64,000 nucleotides of DNA from NCBI GenBank assembly GCA_016187725.1, contig JACPJE010000017.1, positions 1 through 64,000 of the forward strand, in the 5' to 3' direction. A model generated the notes under the pieces. It searched no databases. It was given only the letters and a program-made list of their open reading frames with translations, and had not been told where the DNA came from. The position numbers and the translations under genes are program-made. The DNA is from Candidatus Latescibacterota bacterium. GTDB lineage: Bacteria; Latescibacterota; UBA2968; UBA8231. Positions 45,592 to 55,168 of this stretch are shown here, in pieces; position 1 is the stretch's first letter, and each line of letters opens with the position of its first letter.

Positions 45592-48274
45592 TTATCCGGC
45601 GAGGTGCTCCCTGAGGCAGCGGCCGGTCCACGAGTGTTCCACCGCGGCGATCTCCTGGGGGGTGCCCACGGCCACGATTTCGCCGCCGGCCTCGCCGCCC
45701 TCGGGGCCCAGGTCGATCACGTAGTCGGCGGCCCCGATCAGTTCGAGGTGGTGCTCCACCACCAGAGCGGTGTTGCCCTGGTCCACCAGGCGCTGGAGCA
45801 GTTCGAGCAGGAAGCGCACGTCCTCCAGGTGCAGGCCGGTGGTGGGCTCGTCCAGGATATAGAGGGTGTGGCGGCGGGAGAGCCGGCTCAATTCGGCGGC
45901 CAGCTTCACCCGCTGGGCCTCCCCCCCGGAGAGGCTGGGGGCCGGCTGGCCCAGGGGCAGATAGCCCAGCCCCACCTGGCTGAGCAGGTCCAGGCGCCGG
46001 GCCAGGGCGGGGATGGCGCCGAAATGCGCGAGGGCCTCCTCCGCGCTCAGCTCCAGGACCTCGGCGATGCTCAGGTTACGGTAGCGGATCTCCAGCACCT
46101 CGCCCCTATAGCGCCCTCCGCCACAGGAGAGGCAGCGCCGGGCCAGTTCGTCCCAGTCCCCCTCCCCGGATTGGGACAGGCCGCTGCCCCTGCATTCGGG
46201 GCAGGCCCCTTCGGGGGCATTGAAACTGAAGTGGGAGGCGGTGTAACCCCGCATCCTGGATTCGGGGATTTCGGCGTAGAGCTGGCGCAACTCGCCCATC
46301 AGCCCGGTATAGGTGGTCGGATTGGAGCGGGGGGTGCGGCCCAGGGGGCGTTGGTCCACGGCCACTGCGCGCTCCACCAGCTCCAGGCCCTGGCAGTCTT
46401 CACAGGGCAGGGGGCGCCGGGCAGGGGCCCCCAGGTGCTGGGCCAGCAGGGGGTAGAGGGTATGGTGGACCAGGGTGCTCTTGCCCGAGCCGGAGACCCC
46501 GGTGACACAGACCAGGTTGCCCAGCGGGAAGGCGACCGAGAGATGTTTGAGATTGTGGCCGCAAGCCCCGGTGAGGCGCAGCCAGCCTTCGGGGCCGGGC
46601 GGGCGGCGCGGCCCGCGTTCCAGGCGGGTCCTGCCGCTCAGGTGGCGCCCGGTGGGGGAGTCGGCAGCCATCAACTGGGCGGGGGTGCCCTGGGCAAGGA
46701 GGCGCCCGCCCCGGGCGCCGGCGCCGGGCCCCAGGTCCACCAGGTGGTCGGCGCCGCGGATCAGCAGGGGATCGTGCTCCACCACCAGCAGGGTGTTGCC
46801 GGCATCGCGCAAGGCCCTGAGGAAGCTCAGCAGCCGGCCCGCGTCCCGGGGGTGCAGGCCACAGCTGGGCTCGTCCAGCACGTAGAGCACCTGGGTCAGG
46901 CCCGCGCCCAGGGCCGCGCCCAGGCGCAGGCGCTGGAATTCCCCGCTGGAGAGGGTGTCGGCCCGCCGGTCCAGGGCCAGGTAGCCCAGGCCCAGTTCCT
47001 CCAGGGTGGCCAGCCGGCGCTGGACCTGCGCGGCCAGGATCTGGCCCACCGGGGCCTGCGGGGCCGCAAAGCTCAGGCCGGCGACGATCTGGGCTGCCTG
47101 GGTGACTGGACAGGCCGTCAGCGAGGCGATGGTGTGGCCGCCCAATTCCACGGCCAGGGCTTCGGGGACCAGCCGGTGGCCCTGGCAGGCCGGGCAGGGC
47201 GCCTCTCCCAGGCGCGCGGCGAACCAATCGGCGGCCGGTGCCTGGTTTCTCAGGCCTTCGAGCCAGTGCCTGAGGCCTTTGGCCCGTCTGCCCTCCCCCT
47301 CCCACAGCCAGGCCAGATCCTGGGGCGCCCACGAAGCCAGGGGTGCCTCGGGGTCGAGGTGGTGGCGGTTGCAGAAGACCAGGAGCCGGGTGCGCAGCTC
47401 GCCGCCCCACAGGGGGCCGAGGGCCTCGGCGAGGGAGACCTGATCCGGTCCCAGGACCTGGTTCTGGTCGAGCTGAGGCTGGCGGCCCAGGCCGCGGCAG
47501 GCCGGGCAGGCGCCCTGGGAGCTGTTGAAGGAGAAGAGGGCCGTGGTCAGGGGGCGGAAGGGGGTGGCGCAGGCCGAGCAACTGGGCCGCACGGAGAAGC
47601 GGCGTTCGCCGCCTTCCCAGGCCAGGACGAGCTGGCCTTCCCCCACCTCCAGGGCCGCCTCCAGCGATCCCTGGAGCCGCCGCAGGGTTTCGGGTTTGAC
47701 CACCAGGCGGTCCACGGCGATCTGGGCCCAGCTCCCCGGAGTCAGGGCCGCCGGGTCCACCTCCTCCAGGGCACGGACCTGCCCGGCCAGGCGCAATCGC
47801 CGGTACCCGGTGCGGTCGATGGCCTCCAGAAAATCGGCGGGCTCGCCCTCGGCGGGCACGCGGCGCAGCGCCAGCACGGTCAGCGCGGTGCCGGCGGGCA
47901 GGCCGGCGCCGGTCTCGTAGACTTCCTCGAAGCGCTCGGAGCGCACCGGCGCGCCGCAGCGCAGGCAGTGGGCCTGGCCCAGGCGGGTGAAGAGCAGGCG
48001 CAGGTAGTCGTAGATCCCCGCCAGCACCGCCACGGTGGAGCGGGGGTTCTGGGGAGCGCGGTCCTGGGCGATGGCCAGGGCCGGGGCCAGGCCCTCCAGC
48101 AGGTGGAAGCGGGGGGCGCGCAGGCGGCGCGTAGATGGTGTCGAAGACCAGGGAGGTCTTGCCCGAACCAGAGACCCCGGTGATGGCGATCAGCCTTTGA
48201 TGGGGCAGGTCCAGGTCGAGGTCTTTCAAGTTATGCTCGGCAGCGCCGCGCAGCGAGATGATCCGGCCCTTCAT
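45592..48274 (-). pseudogene. uvrA: UvrA excinuclease subunit, frameshifted after the first Walker A
   Basis: Start [20 protein letters not shown]; Walker A1 [19 protein letters not shown] near 29-47. Immediately after (about 48130) the frame changes and the rest continues intact: '[20 protein letters not shown]', zinc motif [11 protein letters not shown]...[10 protein letters not shown], signature [13 protein letters not shown], Walker A2 [39 protein letters not shown] and 'LYILDEPTTGLHLEDV'. The segment expected between DTIYA and the following RR (EGQ/EGR) is short, so a small deletion caused the shift. Total about 894 residues. It is either a genuine knock-out or a sequence error; no second uvrA is in view. 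Confidence 0.85.
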
Positions 48275-48350
48275 CGGCAGGGGGCTCTTGACAGCAAGGG
48301 GTTGAACTGAGTAGGTATTGATAATACCCAAACCAAATCAGGGCGAGATG

Positions 48351-49148
48351 ATGGCATTGAGAGTACTGTTCTTCGCGCTTTCCCTGGCGCCCCTGGCGCT
48401 GGGGGCTCAGGAGGAGCCGGAAGTGATCAAGGGCACGGCGGACGCGGGCCGGCGCCTGTACTACTCGGCGGCGATGAGCACCAACGGCCTGTCCTGCGCC
48501 CACTGCCACGCCGATTTCGACGAGGTGGCCGAGGACGACGGCCTGATCCGGGCCGGTCACAGTCTCTACGGGGCGGCCAGCCGCCCCAACTGGTGGGGGC
48601 GGGAGCCGGACCAGCCCAATGCCTATCCCAATATCGCGGCGGCGGCGGCCGTCTGCGTGGAGCACTTTATGCGCAATCCCCAGCGGCTCACCGCCCAGCA
48701 GATGGTGGATCTGCGCGCTTATCTGCGCTTCATCAACCGCAAGCAGCAGCGCGAGTCCCTGGCGCTCGTCTCGGGGGCCGATCTGACCGGCGAGTACCTG
48801 GGCTTTGAGGAGGGGGACCGGCTCAAGGGGCGCGACTTGTTCTACGCCGCCTGCCACTCCTGCCATCCCAATGCCAAGTCCGGCATCGGTCCGGCCCTGC
48901 CGCGCGACCGGGAGCCGGCCTTCTATGCGAAGAAGGTGCGCGAGGGCGACGGCCTGGGCGCCCAGCTCACCGGGTTGGACCCCAATGCCTACGACCCGAA
49001 TGCCGGTCTCTTCATGCCCTTCTTCGCGGTGGACCGGTTGAGCAACCAGCAGCTGAGCGATATCATCGCCTATATCAGGAGCCTCCCGCCTCCCGAGCCG
49101 CCGGCCAAGAGCAAGACCAAGGGCAAGGGCGCGGCCCCTAAGCGCTAG
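48351..49148 (+). CDS. Secreted diheme c-type cytochrome
   Basis: This 265-residue protein starts at the second of two adjacent ATGs. A short signal peptide (MALRVLFFALSLAPLALGAQ) is present. Heme motifs are CAHCH near 49 and CHSCH near 168. Met-containing segments 'CVEHFMRNPQRLTAQQMVDL' and 'LFMPFFAVDRLSNQQLSDII' may supply axial ligands. Each half ends with the usual 'DIIAYIRSL'/'DLRAYLRFI' helix of class I cytochromes. A Lys-rich tail closes it. It probably carries electrons in the periplasm. It is divergent from uvrA, with 76 bp between. Confidence 0.88.
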   Translation: MALRVLFFALSLAPLALGAQEEPEVIKGTADAGRRLYYSAAMSTNGLSCAHCHADFDEVAEDDGLIRAGHSLYGAASRPNWWGREPDQPNAYPNIAAAAAVCVEHFMRNPQRLTAQQMVDLRAYLRFINRKQQRESLALVSGADLTGEYLGFEEGDRLKGRDLFYAACHSCHPNAKSGIGPALPRDREPAFYAKKVREGDGLGAQLTGLDPNAYDPNAGLFMPFFAVDRLSNQQLSDIIAYIRSLPPPEPPAKSKTKGKGAAPKR

Positions 49149-49295
49149 GCGTCGGTGAGCGACCCACTCCGGCCTTTCCCCAGGCGCGTCCTGCCCCCTC
49201 GCTCGCTCTGGCTCCGCTACCCCGCAGCTCTACCACGCGGACTTCCCTGCCCATCCACTCCCCGGGAAAGCCCTACGGGGTCATCTCCCCGCCGC
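49149..49295. repeat. MITE-like element, copy 4
   Basis: Left end GCGTCGGTGAGCGACCC, right end reading GCGGCGGGGAGATGACCC on the other strand, 147 bp, same orientation as copies 2 and 3. It fills the gap between the cytochrome gene and the convergent phosphotransferase gene and overlaps the last 15 bases of the latter, supplying its C-terminal residues. Confidence 0.82.
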
Positions 49296-50522
49296 AGGTA
49301 ATCGTAATTCTTCGACTTCCACCCACAGCCAGCGGCCCGCGTGGAAGAAGAGGGTGCAGACCATCCAGACCGCCATCGACACCAGGGCCAGGTGCGCCTG
49401 GCCCAGGAGCACACCCACACTCAGCTGCAAGAGGCTCACATTGCGCCGGGAGGCGATCAGGTGGAAGGCCGCGTCCAGGGGCCGGTAGTCGAAGATCTCC
49501 CGCCGGTGGCGTTTTTTGAAGGTGCTGCTGACGACCTTGTCCAGCACAAAGGCGCCCACCAGCACCCAGGTGGCCAGGGCCATGGGCGTGTCCCGCAGCA
49601 ATTCTCCCCCGCTGCAGTGCCAGCCCAGGGCCAGGTACCACAATCCCAGGCCCGGCATGGCGCTCAGGTGCTCCAGCGCGCCCATCGCCTCGCTCAGGTG
49701 CAGGGTCAGGCGCGCCAGCTTGCCGTCCACCGAATCGAGGATCACCCCCAGCCAGGCAAAAAGCACGCCGGCCCCCAGCTCTCCTAGAGCAAAACAGGGG
49801 ACCACCGCCCAGATGGCCAGGATGGACAGGGCGGTGAAGAGGTTAGGGGGCAGGGTAGTGCGGCTGAGTTGCCGGGTGATCCAGCGCACCAGGTGGTAGT
49901 ACCCGTAGCGGGCCACGGCGTCGATGACCCCCTTGAAGGTGCGGTGGTAGAGCAGCTGGTCCAGGGAGTGTAGTTGCCCCTTTTCGCGGACGCGCAGCAG
50001 GTAGGGGGGCATGGTGAGGCGCAGGGAAGGGACATAGGGGTCAAGCTCGGTGGGCCGGCGGCGCGGCAGGCCGGCGGCGGCCAGGGCGGCGCCCAGATCG
50101 ACCCCGGTCTCCCAGTACCCGGCCAGGGCGCGGGCCTGGGCGAGGCCCAGGTAGGCCACCACCTCGTCGCCTTCGGCCAGTGCCGTGCCCGGTCCGCCCT
50201 TGAGCAGGTGGCCCAGCAGCCGGTCGTCGAAGACCAGATCCCCCTGCAGGAGCAGCACCGGCTCGTCCGCCTGGGTCAGGGCGGCGCAGAGCGGGGCCTC
50301 ATCCTCGGCGGGAAGCACTTCCAGCTGCAGGGGGAAGACGCGCTCCAGGTCGGTGCGCAGGCGCAGGACCCCTTGCTGGGTGGCGGGGGAGACCCAGATG
50401 CGCGCCCGGGAAAAACCGCGCAGGGCGGCCTGGCGCAACTGGCGTTCGACCAGGTTCATGCCCCACAAGCGCCAGCCGGCGGCCGGCTGGCGGGCATCGA
50501 TCCAGACCAGACCCGGGTCCAT
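49281..50522 (-). CDS. NTase-like/CDP-alcohol phosphotransferase fusion with degenerate active site (module 1)
   Basis: This 413-residue protein has a soluble N-terminal half (1-175) resembling a nucleotidyltransferase fold but lacking the GxGTRL motif. A membrane half follows with about six helices and the CDP-alcohol signature start LDSVDGKLARLTLHLSEAMG. The canonical pattern DG-x2-AR-x8-G-x3-D-x3-D is kept only in its first half: the last two aspartates are replaced (E and A by position). Its paralogue at 53762 keeps all. It follows a real nucleotidyltransferase by 8 nt. The fold resembles IPCT/DIPPS-type inositol enzymes. It could be inactive, regulatory or altered in chemistry. Confidence 0.72.
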   Translation of the reverse strand: MDPGLVWIDARQPAAGWRLWGMNLVERQLRQAALRGFSRARIWVSPATQQGVLRLRTDLERVFPLQLEVLPAEDEAPLCAALTQADEPVLLLQGDLVFDDRLLGHLLKGGPGTALAEGDEVVAYLGLAQARALAGYWETGVDLGAALAAAGLPRRRPTELDPYVPSLRLTMPPYLLRVREKGQLHSLDQLLYHRTFKGVIDAVARYGYYHLVRWITRQLSRTTLPPNLFTALSILAIWAVVPCFALGELGAGVLFAWLGVILDSVDGKLARLTLHLSEAMGALEHLSAMPGLGLWYLALGWHCSGGELLRDTPMALATWVLVGAFVLDKVVSSTFKKRHRREIFDYRPLDAAFHLIASRRNVSLLQLSVGVLLGQAHLALVSMAVWMVCTLFFHAGRWLWVEVEELRLPAAGR

Positions 50523-50530
50523 GGCGCCTC

Positions 50531-51241
50531 TCAGGGGCCCTGCAGGCGGGGGAGCACTTCGCGGGAGACGCGCTGGTAGTCTTCCAGCGAATCGATCTCG
50601 CCCCAGGGCAGGTCGCCCACCTCGACGGCGTAGAGTTCGCGCCGGGCGATGAGGGGCCCGTAGGCCGAGGTGGGGAAGACCTCGCGGTGTTGCTCGCCCA
50701 CGAGGCGTTCCACCTCTCGGCCCACCGCCCGGGCGCCCTGGCGGTCGAACTTGACCAACTGGGCGCTCTGGGCCTGGCTGTGCTGGGGGGCCAGCTGCTT
50801 GCTGATGGCCAGCACCCGCTGCTGGCCGTCGCAGGCCACGTTCATCTCGCCGGCCAGGCGCGCCACCTGCGCGTCCACGGCCACGGCGTTGGGGCGGGCC
50901 AGCAGGCGCTGCAGGACCAGGGGGTGAAAGAGGATATCGCAGTTGAAGAGCAAGATGTCGGTGTCCAGTTCGGCGGCGGCCAGGTACAGGGAGTAGATGC
51001 TGTTGGTGCTCAGGTAGTCGGGATTTTCGATGTAGCGGGCGTGGGGCCCGCAGTGGGCGCGGATCTGATCTGCCTCGTAGCCCACCACCAGCACCACGTC
51101 CTCAACCCCGGCCTGGCGCAGGGCTTGCAGCTGGTAGTCGATCAGGCGGCGCTGGCCCACCTTCACCAGGCACTTGGGGCAGCCGTCGGTCAGCGGGCTG
51201 AGGCGGGTGCCGGCCCCGGCCGCCAGGATGATCGCCTTCAT
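50531..51241 (-). CDS. Sugar/polyol-phosphate nucleotidyltransferase (module 1)
   Basis: This 236-residue GT-A-fold enzyme has the activation loop MKAIILAAGAGTRLSPLTDG with PKCL after it. It also has 'GVEDVVLVVGYEADQIRAHC', the Asp motif 'ILLFNCDILFHP' and a C-terminal 'GDLPWGEIDSLEDYQRV'. This matches short cytidylyltransferases that activate choline-, inositol- or glycerol-phosphate (LicC/IPCT-like). Its immediate partner is the CDP-alcohol phosphotransferase-like fusion, so CDP-activated polyol is the likely product. The alcohol is not known. Confidence 0.82.
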   Translation of the reverse strand: MKAIILAAGAGTRLSPLTDGCPKCLVKVGQRRLIDYQLQALRQAGVEDVVLVVGYEADQIRAHCGPHARYIENPDYLSTNSIYSLYLAAAELDTDILLFNCDILFHPLVLQRLLARPNAVAVDAQVARLAGEMNVACDGQQRVLAISKQLAPQHSQAQSAQLVKFDRQGARAVGREVERLVGEQHREVFPTSAYGPLIARRELYAVEVGDLPWGEIDSLEDYQRVSREVLPRLQGP

Positions 51242-51245
51242 GGGG

Positions 51246-52829
51246 TCACTGCTTCCTGCGGAAAAGGCGTTTGAAGGGGGCCTTGGCCCGCTGCAGCATC
51301 AGCCGGTCCTCGGCGCTGAGGCCCAGGGAGCGCAATGCCGCCAGATAAACGCCCAGAAAGGCGGCCAGCGGCAGCGCCAGGGACCAGGCCAGGCCCTCGG
51401 GAGCGGCCTGGCGGCAGAGCCAGCCGGCCAGGGTGCCCCCCAGCGCGGCCAGCAGCGGTTTGAGCTGGGCTCGGTGGAAGGGCAGGATATCGTGGATCAG
51501 GTAGAGCTGGGCCAGGCGCAGGGCGCCCGACGCCAGTGCGGAAAGGGTGGCGCCCCAGGCCGCGCCCATCAGGCTGTAGTCCCGGATCAGCCAGAGGTTG
51601 AGCAGGAAGTTGGCCCCCAGCCAGAAGCCGTTGTTGAACATATTGAGATAGGGTCTGCCGGCCATGGTCAGCACCGGGTCCACCATGGCGAAGAGGCCCT
51701 GGGCCATCATGGCGATGCACAGCACCGCCATGACCACCAGACCGACGTGGAAGTCGGCTCCCTGGGCCTGACCCATGAGTTGCATCAACGCGTCGCCGGC
51801 CAGCAGGATGGCCGCGCAGATGGGCAGGTTGATGGTCAGGATCCAGCCGGAGATCACCGAGAAGCGGTGCCCCAGGGCGCGGTGCTGTTCGCGGGCCGAC
51901 AGTTCGCTGGCGATGGAACTGAAGATGGGGTCCAGGGATTGGGGGGCCTTGAGCATGGCGCCGGCGATGCTTTTCGCCAGCGCGTAGATGCCGACCTGGG
52001 CCACCACCCGGCTGGGATCGCCGGCCAACAGGATCCCCAGCATCAACACGTCGAGATTGCTCAGAATCCCGTAGATGGAGTCGGTGGTCATCACCGGCAG
52101 GGAGAAGCGGCCCATGGTCTTCCAAGGCAATGCCTGGCGCATCCGGCCCAGACAGGCGCGCAGGGAGTAGAAATGGCCGAAGTACCGGGCCGCCAGGCAG
52201 CAGCTGCCGACGGCCATGGTCATATTGGCCCAGGCCAGGCCCTCCAAGCCCCAGCCGGCCAGGCCGGTCACCAGACTGGAGAGCAGCAGGATCAGCGGGC
52301 CGGCGACGGACATCACGTACACGTCGTAGCGCATGATGCGCAGGGCCCGGGTGGCGGCCACGAAGATCCAGGCCCAGGTCATGAAAGGGGTGGAGAGGGC
52401 CATGATGCGCACGGCTCTGGCGATGGGCTGGCCGTAGAAAGCGGCGATCCAGTCGGCCGCCAGCCAGGTGCCCAGCAGCACCGCGCCGCTGGCCAGGGTC
52501 CCCAGTCCCAGGGCCGCGGCCAGGACGCGCTCCACTTCCGCCTGGTCCCCGGCGGTGCGGGCGGCCACCGCAAAACGCACCACCCCCACCTGCAGGCCAA
52601 AACGGCCCAGGCGCTGGATGAGGGAGGCGATGCTCCACGCAGTGCTGAAAAGACCCAGCACCTGCAGGCCGCATAGCAAGGGCACCGCCCATAGAAAAGC
52701 CCCGCGCGAGAGTCTTCCCAGCTTGCCGACGAAGTTGACCAGGGCGCCGCTGGCCAGATCCCTGATATCCCTTTCGGTCTCGGCGGTGCGGGCGGGCGGT
52801 GCGGGCGGCGCGCTGAGCGTCTGGGTCAC
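51246..52829 (-). CDS. Wzx-type lipid/oligosaccharide flippase (MOP superfamily)
   Basis: This 527-residue polytopic protein has about 12-14 hydrophobic helices. 'ASGALVNFVGKLGRLSRGAF' opens the first helix, as in polysaccharide-biosynthesis flippases, and 'RFSLPVMTTDSIYGILSNLD' and 'YALAKSIAGAMLKAPQSLDP' are typical internal repeats. MOP flippases move lipid-linked saccharides across the inner membrane. It is the first gene of the minus arm of the envelope locus, 5 nt before the nucleotidyltransferase gene, so its cargo probably bears the phospho-alcohol made there. Confidence 0.82.
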   Translation of the reverse strand: MTQTLSAPPAPPARTAETERDIRDLASGALVNFVGKLGRLSRGAFLWAVPLLCGLQVLGLFSTAWSIASLIQRLGRFGLQVGVVRFAVAARTAGDQAEVERVLAAALGLGTLASGAVLLGTWLAADWIAAFYGQPIARAVRIMALSTPFMTWAWIFVAATRALRIMRYDVYVMSVAGPLILLLSSLVTGLAGWGLEGLAWANMTMAVGSCCLAARYFGHFYSLRACLGRMRQALPWKTMGRFSLPVMTTDSIYGILSNLDVLMLGILLAGDPSRVVAQVGIYALAKSIAGAMLKAPQSLDPIFSSIASELSAREQHRALGHRFSVISGWILTINLPICAAILLAGDALMQLMGQAQGADFHVGLVVMAVLCIAMMAQGLFAMVDPVLTMAGRPYLNMFNNGFWLGANFLLNLWLIRDYSLMGAAWGATLSALASGALRLAQLYLIHDILPFHRAQLKPLLAALGGTLAGWLCRQAAPEGLAWSLALPLAAFLGVYLAALRSLGLSAEDRLMLQRAKAPFKRLFRRKQ

Positions 52830-52991
52830 GTCGAGGGTCTTTGCCGAGAGGGGGTGGGGTGAGAAGGCTGGAGAAAATATAAATCACCCGCGGCGATTTA
52901 TCGAGCCTGGCCCGTTCTCATTGACGGGATCTAGGTTTGTGCATAGATTGTCACAATTGGTCTACACGCTGATTTTTTGCGCCCAAGTGCG
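52830..52991. promoter_or_regulatory. Divergent promoter region of the envelope locus
   Basis: This 162-bp AT-rich gap separates the two arms. It holds an AAATCAC...GCGATTT-like inverted repeat (about 52880-52899) and AT-rich stretches that could serve promoters in both directions. I could not assign clear -35/-10 pairs. Shared control of both arms is an inference from layout. Confidence 0.4.
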
Positions 52992-53765
52992 ATGAAAGCT
53001 ATAGTCCTGGCGGCTGGTCAGGGCCGCAGATTGTGGCCGTTCACCGCGAATTGCCCCAAGTGCCTGCTGCCCATCGGCGCAGGTTCCATCCTGGAACAGC
53101 AACTGACCAATCTGGAGGGCGCTGGCATCCGGGAGGTGGTCCTGGTGTGCGGGTTCGGGATCGAGCGAATCCGCGCGGTCCTCGGCGCCTTCCGCGGGCA
53201 ATTGTCGGTGAAACTCAGCTACAACCCCTTTTACGCCCTCGCTGACAACCTCGTCTCGCTGTGGACTGTGCGCGCCGAGATGGACCGCGATTTTCTGCTG
53301 CTCAACGGCGACAATGTCTTTCACCCCCAGATCCTCCAGCACCTGCTGGCAGCCCAAAAGTGCTGCTGCCTGATGATCCGGCGCAAGGCCTGCTACGACC
53401 AGGACGACATGAAGCTGCACGTGGAAGGCGGGCAGATCCGCGCCATCGGCAAGGCCCTGCCGGCCGCCCAGGCCGAATCGGTGGGCATCATGCGCTTTGC
53501 CGGCGAGGGGCGCCGATGCCTGATGGGGGTGCTGGAGGACCTGATCTCCAGGGCGGGCACCACCTCGAAGCTGCGCTACGTGGCCGGGGTGCAGCGGCTC
53601 ATCGACCTGGGGCACCCGGTGGCCGGCCTCGAAGTGGGCGAGTTGCCCTGGGCCGACGTGGACACGCCCGAGGACCTGCGCTTTGTGCGCCGCCATCTCC
53701 AGCTCTTCGCAGGTGGCGAGGCGGTGGCGCCGGGCCGGCTGCGGGAGGCGGGGGCGCGCGCATGA
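52992..53765 (+). CDS. Sugar/polyol-phosphate nucleotidyltransferase (module 2)
   Basis: This 257-residue GT-A enzyme starts at MKAIVLAAGQGRRLWPFTAN with NCPKCLLPIG. It shows 'IREVVLVCGFGIERIRAVLG', 'FLLLNGDNVFHPQILQHLL' and 'GELPWADVDTPEDLRFVR'. It resembles the module 1 enzyme in motif wording but is divergent (G-R-R-L instead of G-T-R-L), so it may activate a different phospho-alcohol. It overlaps the following phosphotransferase by 4 nt, repeating the arrangement on the opposite strand. Confidence 0.82.
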   Translation: MKAIVLAAGQGRRLWPFTANCPKCLLPIGAGSILEQQLTNLEGAGIREVVLVCGFGIERIRAVLGAFRGQLSVKLSYNPFYALADNLVSLWTVRAEMDRDFLLLNGDNVFHPQILQHLLAAQKCCCLMIRRKACYDQDDMKLHVEGGQIRAIGKALPAAQAESVGIMRFAGEGRRCLMGVLEDLISRAGTTSKLRYVAGVQRLIDLGHPVAGLEVGELPWADVDTPEDLRFVRRHLQLFAGGEAVAPGRLREAGARA

Positions 53766-55168
53766 TCCGCCAGGGCCTGCTGATCTTTCCCGACCTCCAG
53801 CGCGGCGCTGATCTGATGTCCAGGCGGGTGGCGGGGCTTTCCCTGCTGGACCGCATGGTGCGGACCATGGCGCGCGCCGGGGTCGAGCAACTGGCGGTGG
53901 TGGTCCCGCCCGGAGCGCCGCGCCAGGTGGGTCGGCTGCCCCGCAAGTTGTGCGTCGAGGTCCGGTTTCTCGAGTGGGGAACCCCTGCGCCCCTGCCTTT
54001 TCCCCCGCTGGGGGAGGGCCTGCTGGTGGTCATGGGCGGGTACGTGCACCATCACGCCTCGCTGAGCGAGTTGGTCGAGGAGGGGTTGGGAGAGGGTGAG
54101 CTGGTGGTCCAGGTGAGTGCCCCGGTCCAGCGCGGCTCCTTTATCCAGGTCCACCTCCGGGCGGGCGAGGTGGAGTTCGCCGCTGCCGAGGGAGGGGAGA
54201 GCGCCAGTTCGGGGGCCTTGCTGTGCGCCTTTGGGCTGGGTGCTCCCGAAGAACTCCTGAGGGGGCGGGAGGAGGTGTGGGCCTGGTTGAGCCGCAGCGC
54301 CCGGGGCCGCCGGGTGCAACTGCGCCGCACCTCGCGGTCTCTGTGGCGGCGGGTCGAGGACCGCCGCGGCGCCCGGGCCGCCAAGAACATGCTCTTCAGC
54401 CAGGTGACCAAGGCCACCAGCGGCTTCATCTCGCGCCATCTCAACGCGCGCATCTCCATCCCCACCAGCAAGCTGCTGATCGAGACGGGCATTTCCCCGC
54501 ATCTGGTGACCGTGTTGCTGGTGCTGCCCGCCGGGCTGGCCAGCGCCTACCTGGTGACGCGGCCCGAGCAGTACCTCTGGCTGGCCGGTGCGGGCGTGTT
54601 GTGGCAGCTGGCGGCCATCCTCGACCGCTGCGACGGGGAGATCGCCCGCGTCCAGCTGAGCGAGTCGAAGTTCGGCGCCTGGTTCGACACCCTCACCGAC
54701 AACCTCGCCTATCTGTGCGCCTACAGCGGTATGCTGGTCGGCCTGCGCCGGGTGCACCCGGAAGCGCCCTATTATCTCTACCTGGGGATTTCGGCCATCG
54801 CCGCCCTGCTGCTGACCCTGGGCATCATGTACAGCTACGCCCTCAAGACCGGCAGCGGCAGCCTGCAGAACTACCTGGTGGGCCTGGCCCGCCACGTGCC
54901 CGAGGACCAGAAGGGGGGCTTCTACCGCTTCACCGAGCGCTACGGCTTTCTGGCCAAGCGCGACACCTTTTCCTTCATCTTCTTCATCGCCGCCCTGGCC
55001 GATGCGCTGGAGTTCATGTACTGGTTCGCGGTGGTGGGCATCCACCTGGTGGCCATCGGGGTGCTGATCTCCCAGCAGAAGATGCTGCAGGGGTACCAGC
55101 GCGCCGAGGGCCAGGAGACGGTGCCGGTGGCGGTGCCGCGCACCTCCTCCCTGGAGCGCCGGCCGTGA
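53762..55168 (+). CDS. NTase-like/CDP-alcohol phosphotransferase fusion (module 2, intact motif)
   Basis: This 468-residue protein has an N-terminal soluble domain (1-190) without catalytic nucleotidyltransferase residues. A linker 'RRVEDRRGARAAKNMLFSQV' precedes a membrane domain with the full signature: D-RC-DG-EI-AR-VQLSESKF-G-AWF-D-TLT-D (about 298-320). All catalytic aspartates are present, so it should transfer a phospho-alcohol from a CDP donor to a hydroxyl acceptor at the inner membrane. A soluble loop 'GLARHVPEDQKGGFYRFTER' separates later helices. Fusion layout resembles IPCT/DIPPS of inositol phosphodiester synthesis. The next gene overlaps by 4 nt. Confidence 0.82.
   Translation: MIRQGLLIFPDLQRGADLMSRRVAGLSLLDRMVRTMARAGVEQLAVVVPPGAPRQVGRLPRKLCVEVRFLEWGTPAPLPFPPLGEGLLVVMGGYVHHHASLSELVEEGLGEGELVVQVSAPVQRGSFIQVHLRAGEVEFAAAEGGESASSGALLCAFGLGAPEELLRGREEVWAWLSRSARGRRVQLRRTSRSLWRRVEDRRGARAAKNMLFSQVTKATSGFISRHLNARISIPTSKLLIETGISPHLVTVLLVLPAGLASAYLVTRPEQYLWLAGAGVLWQLAAILDRCDGEIARVQLSESKFGAWFDTLTDNLAYLCAYSGMLVGLRRVHPEAPYYLYLGISAIAALLLTLGIMYSYALKTGSGSLQNYLVGLARHVPEDQKGGFYRFTERYGFLAKRDTFSFIFFIAALADALEFMYWFAVVGIHLVAIGVLISQQKMLQGYQRAEGQETVPVAVPRTSSLERRP

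Noticed and set aside
53261-53761. Long upstream extension of the module 2 phosphotransferase
   Set aside because: The extra frame overlaps the well-defined nucleotidyltransferase gene; the ATG at 53762, overlapping its stop, is the better start.
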